Source: a virus
Virus record (IMG/VR): IMGVR_UViG_3300045922_000947
Location: 1 to 40,054 of that record
DNA length: 40,054 bases
Strand: one strand, 5' to 3'
Every line of letters begins with the position of its first letter. The first letter of the stretch is position 1. Positions 12,301 through 19,582 of the stretch are shown piece after piece. A model generated the notes under the pieces. It was given only the letters and a program-made list of their open reading frames with translations. It ran no database searches and was not told where the DNA came from. Made by a program: the position numbers and the translations under genes.

Positions 12301-13841
12301 GGCCGGCTACCTCCGGCAGGCCGCGGCTTGGCCGGCCCAGCAGGATCGATAATCCGCCAGCCGCCATCAAACTCGTAGACGCGCGTTCCGTCCGGCAATT
12401 CACTGTAGCCGGCGATGCGCGGGTAGAATCCGGTCGCCTCGCCGTGCGCGCGCCAGATTGCCGAGATCGACGCCGGGTTCTCTGCCGCCTTCGGGCTGTA
12501 CGTCAGCGTGCGCCCGTCCACCTGCAGCCGGCCAAACCATGACTTCAGGACCTCCGGATCGTCCTCCGGCCGCGCCGGTCGCGGCGATTGCGCCGGTGGC
12601 TGCGGCTGCGGCACCTCTGCAGCTTGTTCCTGGTAGCGCCGCAGGTAGTCGCGCACGTCGTTGATCAGCCGGTCGGTCATGGCGATCACGACCTGGCCGG
12701 GGCACGGTTTCGTCCAGCCCATCACCTCGCCATGCCACAGGATCGCCTGCACGCCGTCGTGATTTTTCGGCCAGACATACCAGGGTAGCTTCATCTTGCT
12801 GTCGAGGCGCCAGGCAATAAGCTGCACCAGCGCGCGGTACTGTTTTTCCGTGACCGGTGTGTCGTACTGGCCCGACAGTTCGATCGCCTCGGTGTCGCGA
12901 TTGAAGATGTTCACCCCGACCGGGTCGCTGAGCGCGTATTTCCGGTACCAGTCCACCGCGTCGCCATTGACGAGCAGTTTCCCATCAGGGCTGATCGCTG
13001 GTCCTGACGCCCACGGCGACCGGCGACCGTCAGGGTCGTTGTACCGGTCGATCACGCCGTCCAGGTCGCCGTCCAGCGCGCCGCCGATCCCCCAGTCGGT
13101 CAGCGCGTCGAGCCCGTGCCCGCTCGTTGCACGGAAATGGCTGCGCGTCCCGAGCAGCGTCCCGGCCATGCGATGCAGCACGACGCCGCGGAACCGGCGC
13201 GGCCCGTAATCGCCGTACCCGTGACCGGCCGGCTTCTCGATGTATTGATCAATCCAGTTGGGCTTCGGCACCCGGCCGAACACGACATTCTCCGCCATCA
13301 TTGCTCCCCCTCGCGGCTCGCCAAACAGAATGCCGAGCCAGCGAACAATTTTCCCGTGGTACTGAGGATCGGTCGCCCATTTCCCCGTCAGGTCGCGAAT
13401 CGTCCGGACGGTACCGGCCCAACCGGCGGCGATCACGGCTCTGTAGCGGGGATCGTCCTCTGCAATGTCGCGGCCAAGAACCTGACGCCATAACGCCGAT
13501 GCCTGGCTTGCTCCGAGCGTGTACACCAGCATATGAGCGACGTGCGCTCTGGCGGCATCTTTGCCGCTAGAAAATGCCGGACTCGCTGCATCCTGATTCG
13601 GATCGCCGGTGATTCCGAGCCCGGCCGGATTGCGTCTCGTTTTCCACCAGTATGACGTCCAGCCAGCGGTCTCATGCGCGCTTTGCGCTGCGAGAATTGA
13701 GAACGACATACCGAAGAGCGAGCAGAGTCTCCACAATTCCTGAAGATACTCTACTGCGACAGGATCGCGATCAGCAAAGCGCAATGCCTGCTCTAATGTT
13801 CCGATTGAAGGCGCGAGGATCGGAGAATCTGCGGTAATCAC
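12297..13841 (-). CDS. Two-domain endolysin: glucosaminidase-like plus amidase
   Basis: About 514 residues. The GTG at complement 13839-13841 is preferred because GGAGG lies 6 nt upstream. The ATG two codons earlier sits directly on the GGAGG. An N-terminal domain (about 1-175) has LAAQSAHETAGW with a candidate catalytic Glu (E57) and NPAGLGITGD, as in glucosaminidase-like hydrolases. An amidase (Amidase_2/PGRP-like) domain (about 195-395) has zinc ligands in VVLHRMAG (H223), AILWHGEV (H370) and TKPCPG (C380). A Pro-rich linker and a C-terminal domain (about 430-514, SWFGRLQVDGRTLTYSP) that I do not recognise follow and may bind the wall. It cleaves peptidoglycan at two bonds. Confidence 0.88.
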   Translation of the reverse strand: MITADSPILAPSIGTLEQALRFADRDPVAVEYLQELWRLCSLFGMSFSILAAQSAHETAGWTSYWWKTRRNPAGLGITGDPNQDAASPAFSSGKDAARAHVAHMLVYTLGASQASALWRQVLGRDIAEDDPRYRAVIAAGWAGTVRTIRDLTGKWATDPQYHGKIVRWLGILFGEPRGGAMMAENVVFGRVPKPNWIDQYIEKPAGHGYGDYGPRRFRGVVLHRMAGTLLGTRSHFRATSGHGLDALTDWGIGGALDGDLDGVIDRYNDPDGRRSPWASGPAISPDGKLLVNGDAVDWYRKYALSDPVGVNIFNRDTEAIELSGQYDTPVTEKQYRALVQLIAWRLDSKMKLPWYVWPKNHDGVQAILWHGEVMGWTKPCPGQVVIAMTDRLINDVRDYLRRYQEQAAEVPQPQPPAQSPRPARPEDDPEVLKSWFGRLQVDGRTLTYSPKAAENPASISAIWRAHGEATGFYPRIAGYSELPDGTRVYEFDGGWRIIDPAGPAKPRPAGGSRP

Positions 13842-13856
13842 GCACATCCTCCATCG

Positions 13857-13865
13857 TGATATAAT
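13857..13865 (+). promoter_or_regulatory. Extended -10 promoter for the HNH gene
   Basis: TG-A-TATAAT on the plus strand is a perfect extended -10 element. No convincing -35 is present. Transcription would start near 13872, giving a leader of about 70 nt before the HNH gene. The element overlaps the leader of the endolysin gene on the other strand. Confidence 0.65.
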
Positions 13866-13942
13866 TCGACAAAAGATATGCCCGGCAGCGTCGCAGCGCT
13901 CCGGGCATCGGCACCCCATGGACCTGGTAGGAGGCCCATAGC

Positions 13943-14659
13943 ATGCCCGCTAAGTGTACACCAGTCTCGGTCATCTGCATCCACTGCGGCGACGATTTTC
14001 AAGTCAAGCCATCCAAGGCTAGGACGGCTCGTTTTTGTTCTCGCGCATGCCAGGGACGATACAAGGCTCTCATGGCGGAACAGACACGTCCGTCCGTGAC
14101 GTGCGCCTATTGCGGCAAGGAATTCAAATTGAACCCAGCTAAAGCGGTCAACCGGAAATTCTGCTCCAAGAAGTGTTTTGGGCTTGCCACGGCCGGTGTT
14201 GAGCGGCGGAAATGGTCTGAGCTGCACAATTACGTCTGCACCGTCTGCGGCCGTAAATACGCCGCACGAAGGCGATCGTCGAGATTCTGTTCTCTCGCTT
14301 GCTACGGTGAATCGCTGAAAGGGAAGAAGCCGCCCAAATACAATGGGCGCTATGTGCAGAAACGGGACGGTTACGTCTACATCCATGTGCCGGATCACCC
14401 CGCTGCGAACAAGAAAGGGTACGTAGCCGAGCACCGTATCGTTGCCGAGAAAATGCTCGGAAGGCTTCTTACGCCCGAAGAGGTTGTTCATCACATTGAT
14501 GGGAACACCTCCAACAATGACCCGAGCAATCTCGCGGTCATGACTCAGGCTGAGCACGCTGCCCTCCACATGGCGATGCGTAAGCTGCGCAACTCCGGAC
14601 GATTGCTGGCTGACCGCACCGGCGTTGACCGGTCAGCCGGTTCAGTGGTCAACCACTGA
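13943..14659 (+). CDS. HNH endonuclease with three Cys4 zinc knuckles
   Basis: A 238-residue protein on the strand opposite its neighbours. Three repeated zinc knuckles lie at C12/C15/C32/C36, C54/C57/C74/C78 and C99/C102/C116/C120. An HNH domain follows (about 138-210): YVAEHRIVAE, EVVHHIDGNTSNN (H183/H184, D186), SNLAVMT and AEHAALHM. Such proteins cut DNA at long sites and behave as homing endonucleases or packaging nickases. AGGAGG lies 8 nt before the ATG and it has its own promoter, so it looks like an inserted selfish gene between the endolysin and an upstream tail gene. The base composition is slightly lower in GC than its neighbours. Confidence 0.9.
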   Translation: MPAKCTPVSVICIHCGDDFQVKPSKARTARFCSRACQGRYKALMAEQTRPSVTCAYCGKEFKLNPAKAVNRKFCSKKCFGLATAGVERRKWSELHNYVCTVCGRKYAARRRSSRFCSLACYGESLKGKKPPKYNGRYVQKRDGYVYIHVPDHPAANKKGYVAEHRIVAEKMLGRLLTPEEVVHHIDGNTSNNDPSNLAVMTQAEHAALHMAMRKLRNSGRLLADRTGVDRSAGSVVNH

Positions 14660-14664
14660 ACCGG
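14637..14664. other. 13-bp palindrome at the end of the HNH gene
   Basis: CCGGTTCAGTGGT and ACCACTGAACCGG pair perfectly around CA, spanning the HNH stop codon. A second stem (GGCTGACCG/CGGTCAGCC) lies just upstream in the coding sequence. No T-run follows on either strand, so it could be a weak bidirectional terminator or a protein-binding site. Confidence 0.6.
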
Positions 14665-14695
14665 ATACTAGCACGCGCACGGGCAACGCTGCGAG

Positions 14696-15115
14696 TTAGG
14701 CAGTGCCGAGTGTCACGCCAGCAGGCGCTGCGACCGGCGATGTGGGCAACGGTCGCAGGCCGACCTGGCGCAATGCGCGATACACCGGCGCCATCGGTTC
14801 CAGCGCCGGCCTCACCGTCGCTGCCCAGCTATCGAGCGCCGCGTTCAGGATCGCCGCGATGTGCGTTGCCGTTTTCCCGGCCAGCGCCGTCATGTCTATC
14901 TGAATCGGCGCCTCATGGATCACCGAGATCAGCGCCTCATCGGCCGGGTTGCCAGGAATCGCCACCGACGGGTTGTACTGCGTATCGTCGTAGGCGATGA
15001 TCTGGGCTGGCAAAACGAGCAATCCTTTCCCTGACGGGTCGAACCCAGCGATCGTCGTTTCGAGCGATGTTTTGTTCACCTGGGGCTTGTAACGCGATCG
15101 GACAACGAGTGCCAT
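14696..15115 (-). CDS. Hypothetical late protein (139 aa)
   Basis: A 139-residue protein in the tail-to-lysis interval, with a beta-rich N-terminus (GFDPSGKGLLVLPAQIIAYD) and a helical C-terminus (AAILNAALDSWAATVRPAL). Its ATG overlaps the preceding stop as TGATG. Position after the fibre gene suggests a structural or fibre-assembly role, but no family is recognised. Confidence 0.7.
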   Translation of the reverse strand: MALVVRSRYKPQVNKTSLETTIAGFDPSGKGLLVLPAQIIAYDDTQYNPSVAIPGNPADEALISVIHEAPIQIDMTALAGKTATHIAAILNAALDSWAATVRPALEPMAPVYRALRQVGLRPLPTSPVAAPAGVTLGTA

Positions 15116-15483
15116 CAGCGAGCCTCCTCTGCAAATTGCGCGAGACCGGCCAGGTCAGCCGGTTCGAGCACGACCGAAAACTGCACCTCGGTGATTCCGT
15201 GGGGATTCGTCACGACCGGCTGCAGGCGCACCTGCCACGGGATACCGGTCACCTCCTCACGCCGGCGCTGCTCGGCGAGCAGAACGCTGACGGCGTCAAC
15301 GAACTGCCGGAGCAGCCCGGCGAGCGCCGGATTCGGCGGCGCCGGTGCAGGACGCACGACGTCGAGCGCCGCGGCATCGCCCGGCTCGACGATCTCAGCC
15401 GTCACCGGCTCAGCGACCGGCGCTAGCTCTGCCGTGACGACGGCGAGCCAGGACTCAGCCCGTTGTTCCGTGCTCTCCGGCAT
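15115..15483 (-). CDS. Hypothetical late protein (122 aa)
   Basis: The start at complement 15481-15483 follows GGAGG at 7 nt. The frame is open further upstream but overlaps the fibre gene. The N-terminal half is acidic and Ala/Pro-rich (VEPGDAAALDVVRPAPAPP), the middle is helical (ALAGLLRQFVDAVSVLL), and the C-terminus has strands (WQVRLQPVVTNPHG). It is coupled to both neighbours. Function unknown. Confidence 0.7.
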   Translation of the reverse strand: MPESTEQRAESWLAVVTAELAPVAEPVTAEIVEPGDAAALDVVRPAPAPPNPALAGLLRQFVDAVSVLLAEQRRREEVTGIPWQVRLQPVVTNPHGITEVQFSVVLEPADLAGLAQFAEEAR

Positions 15484-17518
15484 TCGCGACCTCCAGCAAC
15501 AGGTGTGCGAGTTCGCGCGCCTCGGCAGGGGTGAGCAGCGCGATCTCGGTGTCGATGCCGTGCCGTTCCAGGCCCAGCCGGACGGCACGCTCGGGCCGGA
15601 CCAGCCCACGCGATCGCGCGGCGACCGTGATCACCCGCACGCCGTCACGCTGCTCGACAACCAGCGCGTCGTAACGCCAGCGCGCCGGGCCGCGCGCAAC
15701 GAGCACGTCACGGCGCATCGGGCTGAGTGGCGATGTGTAGACGAGCAGCGGCCCGAGTGCGCCGTTGAGGGGATCGCTACCATCCTGGCGTGTGCCGAGG
15801 CTTGTGTTGCCAGCACCAAACGATCCGGCCGGCGCATCGCGTGTCCCGGTCGCCAGGCTTCCAGTGCCGAGCCGGACGCTGATATCCGTCCCGTCCCATG
15901 CTGCGTAGCAGATCACCTCGGTGCCGAGCGCTGCCGTCTCTGCCGTCGTGACCGTGGTGACGGCACCACCGTTGCTCTGGCAGGCGAGTTGCAGGGCGCC
16001 GGCTGCGGTGAATCGCAACGTCAGCCGGTCGGTTCCGGCACCACCACTGCCCACATCGAGCAGCGTCTGGTTCACGCCGGTGTTGACCACCCGGCGGGCA
16101 GCGAGGACGACGCTGCCACGTACTGGTGCGATGCGCCCGGCCGGTGAGAACGTCAGGGTCGTTGCCGCCCGCGTACTCGCACTGTTGTGCGCCGTCCCTG
16201 CCCAGCTATAGCCTGTGCCCATGTTGCCAATGCACGGGCTCGTCGGATACGGTTTTGCCTCGCAGCCGAGATAGCCGACGTAGAATTCTTGTGCGCTCGC
16301 CGTTGCCGTCACGACGCGCACCACGTATTTCACGGTGTTGGCGTTGGCGAACGTCGCCGTGACGTAGGGCAGGTTGTCGCCCATCGCTGCGCCGTTCGCT
16401 GGTGGCGTAAATGTCGTCTCAAACACCTCAGTTTGCGCATTTGACGCATCGAGGCCAACGATTTGCAGTTTGAGGTCGCCCGTGCCACTCCTGCGGCGCA
16501 GCGAGACCTGTGCTGTGCGCGTCTGCCCAGCGCTCACGGCAGGTGCTTTACTCGCGAGCAGGCTGAGCCCCTGGCCTGCGCTGCCTGAGGTGGTGACGAT
16601 TTTGGCGAGGCCACCATCGAGCACATTCGTATACCTGACGGCGAAATCCCCTCGTGTATCTCTGGTCACCGTCGCACTACCAACGGCCTCCCAGTTGTTC
16701 GTAATTGTGCTATTCCCGAACACAGGATCGGGGATTTCGTTTGTCGTCCCTTCCTCAATCCACGCAACGGCGCGTTCGACGCTCGGTACGATATGAGCAC
16801 TGCCGAGTTGTTGAGTGATGAGATTGAGCCAAACGCCACTACTACCATCGAAATAGGTTGATCCTGTATTAGCAAAACATGCACCGTCAATATAAATGAC
16901 CTGACCAACCTGCCAATCCTCATTGTTCGACATAATCACATGGAACGTTACTGACTCTGACGCAATTGGTAGGGTGAATGTCCAGGACAGGCGCTGCCAC
17001 ACACCTGGTAACACCGTGAATGGTGGAGACACCACAGCGCTACTAACTCCACCAGCCTTAGCGAGCATTTTTGCCTGAACGGTGTCTGAACCAAGGTTGT
17101 AGCAGTCAACGGAAAGGGTGTAGTCCTGTGCAGGAAAATAGGTGTTGGCACCTCGAAAAATAATTTGTTGCGACCCTGGGCCTGTTGCGGTGACGGTGCC
17201 CTTGAGGCTCGTCGTTCCTACAGTGGCGCGATCGCTCACGTACTGGAGAGACACGCCCGCTGACAGCCACCCACCCGCGCTCGGCTCAAACGACGGGTTG
17301 ATCGCGTAATTGATCCGCGCGCCAGGTGCAGGCTGCCAGCGTAACGCGCCCGTCCCCACGAGCGAGAACGTGCCGTTACGATCGCGTCCCGTGAGGTTGC
17401 CTGACAAATTCGCGAACATCGTCACGGGCCAGCGATTGACGACCGGCTCGGTCGCCCGCGCCAGCACGCTCGGTACGAGCACGCCATCACCGAGTTTGGT
17501 CAGTAGTTTGACGGCCAT
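15455..17518 (-). CDS. Receptor-binding tail fibre-like protein
   Basis: A 687-residue beta-rich protein, start set by GGAGG at 7 nt. An N-terminal attachment part (about 1-65) is followed by two jelly-roll segments that resemble carbohydrate-binding modules (about 70-230, with INYAINPSFEPSAGGWLSA; and about 255-420, with TNEIPDPVFGNSTITNNWE), then a laminin-G/concanavalin-like domain (about 450-610, PVRGSVVLAARRV...ICYAAWDGTDISVRLG). The last 70 residues are helical. It probably binds host surface sugar. DNA at about 16,680-17,180 is clearly richer in AT than the flanks, which suggests that the sugar-binding part was exchanged. Confidence 0.75.
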   Translation of the reverse strand: MAVKLLTKLGDGVLVPSVLARATEPVVNRWPVTMFANLSGNLTGRDRNGTFSLVGTGALRWQPAPGARINYAINPSFEPSAGGWLSAGVSLQYVSDRATVGTTSLKGTVTATGPGSQQIIFRGANTYFPAQDYTLSVDCYNLGSDTVQAKMLAKAGGVSSAVVSPPFTVLPGVWQRLSWTFTLPIASESVTFHVIMSNNEDWQVGQVIYIDGACFANTGSTYFDGSSGVWLNLITQQLGSAHIVPSVERAVAWIEEGTTNEIPDPVFGNSTITNNWEAVGSATVTRDTRGDFAVRYTNVLDGGLAKIVTTSGSAGQGLSLLASKAPAVSAGQTRTAQVSLRRRSGTGDLKLQIVGLDASNAQTEVFETTFTPPANGAAMGDNLPYVTATFANANTVKYVVRVVTATASAQEFYVGYLGCEAKPYPTSPCIGNMGTGYSWAGTAHNSASTRAATTLTFSPAGRIAPVRGSVVLAARRVVNTGVNQTLLDVGSGGAGTDRLTLRFTAAGALQLACQSNGGAVTTVTTAETAALGTEVICYAAWDGTDISVRLGTGSLATGTRDAPAGSFGAGNTSLGTRQDGSDPLNGALGPLLVYTSPLSPMRRDVLVARGPARWRYDALVVEQRDGVRVITVAARSRGLVRPERAVRLGLERHGIDTEIALLTPAEARELAHLLLEVANAGEHGTTG

Positions 17519-17645
17519 TGGCTACCTCCAGCCATGCCAGGATCAGGCTCACCATTTCCTCTGAGACGTCGCCGTTTCGAATTGCTACCGCTAATTGTCG
17601 CGCTCGCTCTCCGAGCTCGGCGACGGATGCGCACGGGTGCGCCAT
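17487..17645 (-). CDS. Small helical late protein (52 aa)
   Basis: A 52-residue helical protein (VAELGERARQLAVAIRNGDV, MVSLILAWLEVAN) with GGAGG 4 nt before the ATG. It overlaps the upstream membrane protein by 55 bp and the fibre gene by 32 bp in other frames. The well-placed ribosome sites of this gene and the next support both. Function unknown; possibly a fibre chaperone. Confidence 0.55.
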   Translation of the reverse strand: MAHPCASVAELGERARQLAVAIRNGDVSEEMVSLILAWLEVANGRQTTDQTR

Positions 17646-17851
17646 TCCGCCGCCTCCAGAATCTCCTGCAGCGCCCGGCGTAAATACTCGCGCTCGGCCT
17701 CGCAGATTTCCAGCTGCATTTTGGCATTCATCGTATCCGCGATCCGCCCCACCGTCCGGTGCTCGCTCTGGCGAAACCACCGCCGTCCCAGCCAGGCTCC
17801 CGCCCCCAGAATCGCTGCGGTTATCCATTCCCACCGGTCCCGCGCGTCCAT
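17591..17851 (-). CDS. Small protein with N-terminal hydrophobic helix and coiled coil (86 aa)
   Basis: Residues 8-22 (EWITAAILGAGAWLG) are hydrophobic and may enter the membrane. The rest is a charged helix (MQLEICEAEREYLRRALQEI) likely to form a coiled coil. AGGA lies about 9 nt before the ATG. It could be an XhlA-like lysis helper or a tail-tip component. The N-terminal span is opposite in order to XhlA, so the call is open. Confidence 0.6.
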   Translation of the reverse strand: MDARDRWEWITAAILGAGAWLGRRWFRQSEHRTVGRIADTMNAKMQLEICEAEREYLRRALQEILEAAEWRTRAHPSPSSESERDN

Positions 17852-17861
17852 TCATCGGTTC

Positions 17862-18503
17862 CTACGTCTCCACGACCAGATAGCTCCACTGCAGCGTCGC
17901 GCTCGTGCCCGGCGACGTCGTCACGACAATGTCGAACCCGTTGACCGTCCGGCTGGTGATCCGCGGGTAGCCAGCCGATTGCGCCGCCGACGATGTCGCC
18001 TGCAGCCAGACGTCGTAGCTGGTCGATGGGCGCGCCGTGCTGAACGTCAGCGTTGCCATCGTGCCAGCGCCGACACCCGACGTTCCGGTCACCACCTGAA
18101 CCTGCCCGGAATGGTCGGTGCTGCCCGACCGCACCGATGCCGTCGCACCGGTTCCGGCCGCGCTACCCGGACTCACCGACGGGCTGCCGCCACCGGTCCG
18201 CAGCGCGGCCTTGAACCGGACCGGGACGTCGAGCACGTACTCGTTCGGCGCCACACGGACGATCTTGCCGAGCACGACCGGTTTTCCGGCGACCGGCAAA
18301 CAGAGCACCTCGTCGTCAATATTCGGCGTGAATCCGGCCAGGTACGCGTACGTCTCGCCGTCGTTGGTGGTCTCGGTCAGCCGGCGGATGATCGCCAGGC
18401 CGGACGAGGTGCCGCGCCATCTGGCCCGGAACGCCGATGCCTGCCGGATCGTCGCGCGCGTCGCCTCCAGGACGGCATTCACCGCCGCGTTGATGCTGCT
18501 CAC
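17862..18503 (-). CDS. Tail-tip protein with OB-like and beta-sandwich domains
   Basis: About 213 residues. The start is the GTG at complement 18501-18503, which overlaps the preceding stop as GTGA and has GGGGGA at 8 nt. The GTG two codons earlier is also possible. Residues 40-100 (NDGETYAYLAGFTPNIDDEVLCL...GKPVVLGKIVRV) resemble the OB domain of baseplate spike-like proteins. A Gly/Ser linker leads to a C-terminal beta sandwich (about 135-213) such as is found on fibre tips. It follows the hub-like gene, supporting a tail-tip role. Confidence 0.65.
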   Translation of the reverse strand: MSSINAAVNAVLEATRATIRQASAFRARWRGTSSGLAIIRRLTETTNDGETYAYLAGFTPNIDDEVLCLPVAGKPVVLGKIVRVAPNEYVLDVPVRFKAALRTGGGSPSVSPGSAAGTGATASVRSGSTDHSGQVQVVTGTSGVGAGTMATLTFSTARPSTSYDVWLQATSSAAQSAGYPRITSRTVNGFDIVVTTSPGTSATLQWSYLVVET

Positions 18504-19582
18504 GGCCACGTTCCCCCGTCAAACTGCACGCGCGACAGTTCCACCTGCAACGGCGCTGAGTCCGGCCGGATCCCCAGCGACGCCGTCCGGATGCGCCAGA
18601 CGCCGTTGTAGCGCACCAGTTCTGGTGCCGTGAACGCCAGCCGGACCGTCTGGTACGGGTCGAGCGCCCGCGGGTCGGGGTAGACGGTAAACTGCACCGT
18701 CTCGTAGCGCTGGCGCGCCTCGTTCAGCAGCCGCGCCGCGAGCGCATCAGCGTCAGCCTGGCTGTGGATGTCCGACGTCGTCTCAACACGGACGATCTCG
18801 CGACCGACCGAGACGGTGCTCGACCGCGAGTTTGGGTCGTCGTTTCTGGCGACGGCCACCAGAGCGCCCTCCGACGGATCGTCGCGCACAACAATCACGA
18901 CGTTCGCAATTGGCGCGTCGCTTGGCGTGTACTCGACCGTCGAGAGCAGGTCGTCGTCAGTCCAGGTCGTGTACGGCTGCTGGCGCTCCGGCGGCACGTA
19001 CGGGCCGGGGCTGGTGATCGTGCCATCGCGCGTCATGAACAGCCGGTACCAGGCGATGTGGTCAAGGATCCGGTTGCATTTCTCCAAACGGGTCGTTCCG
19101 GCCGGGAACGTCCAGGCCTTGCGAAACGTGCGCGACGACGCCGGCAGCGCGACGCGCGCCAGCCCGGCGTTGTTGATCGAATTTTTTATTTCGGTCACGA
19201 CGTTCGTCCCGGCCGGCGAGGTGTTTATCGTCTTGAACGCGCTCGTGGCCATGACCATCGTCAGGTCGTCGCCGCTGTACTCGGCCTCGCTCCAGGTCGC
19301 GAACGACGTCGCCGGTGGCGTGGTGACGACGTAAGAGCCGAGTTGCCAGACCGTCTCGACCCCGTCGTCGCCGGTGTAGCCGACCGAGAGGGCCAGCACG
19401 TCGGTGAGGGGCCGGATGCGATCCGGGTCGCGGACGCGAATGCGCGCCTGCAGTTTGACGTCCCGGTCGAGGTTCATCTCGACCGACGCGTCGATGAGGA
19501 TGTCCGAGATATCCTCGATGAACGTGCCGTCGAGCTTGGTGCGCCAGAGGATGCCTCGGATCAGCAGGTCGCGCCCGCTCAT
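18500..19582 (-). CDS. Tail hub/baseplate protein (Tal or gp27-like)
   Basis: A 360-residue protein. The N-terminus (DISDILIDASVEMNLDRDVK) and repeated strand-helix layout (DVLALSVGY, VWQLGSYVVTT, CNRILDHIAWYRLFMTRDG, SQADADALAARLLNEARQRY) resemble the tail hub proteins that close the tail tube and attach fibres. The ATG overlaps the upstream stop as ATGA. No peptidase motif is visible, so it is probably structural only. It lies between the FN3-repeat tail protein and the OB-like spike protein, the usual place of the hub. Confidence 0.7.
   Translation of the reverse strand: MSGRDLLIRGILWRTKLDGTFIEDISDILIDASVEMNLDRDVKLQARIRVRDPDRIRPLTDVLALSVGYTGDDGVETVWQLGSYVVTTPPATSFATWSEAEYSGDDLTMVMATSAFKTINTSPAGTNVVTEIKNSINNAGLARVALPASSRTFRKAWTFPAGTTRLEKCNRILDHIAWYRLFMTRDGTITSPGPYVPPERQQPYTTWTDDDLLSTVEYTPSDAPIANVVIVVRDDPSEGALVAVARNDDPNSRSSTVSVGREIVRVETTSDIHSQADADALAARLLNEARQRYETVQFTVYPDPRALDPYQTVRLAFTAPELVRYNGVWRIRTASLGIRPDSAPLQVELSRVQFDGGTWP

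Noticed and set aside
14637-14664. Standard intrinsic terminator of the HNH gene
   Set aside because: The stem is perfect, but no T-run follows on either strand, so I list it only as a palindrome.
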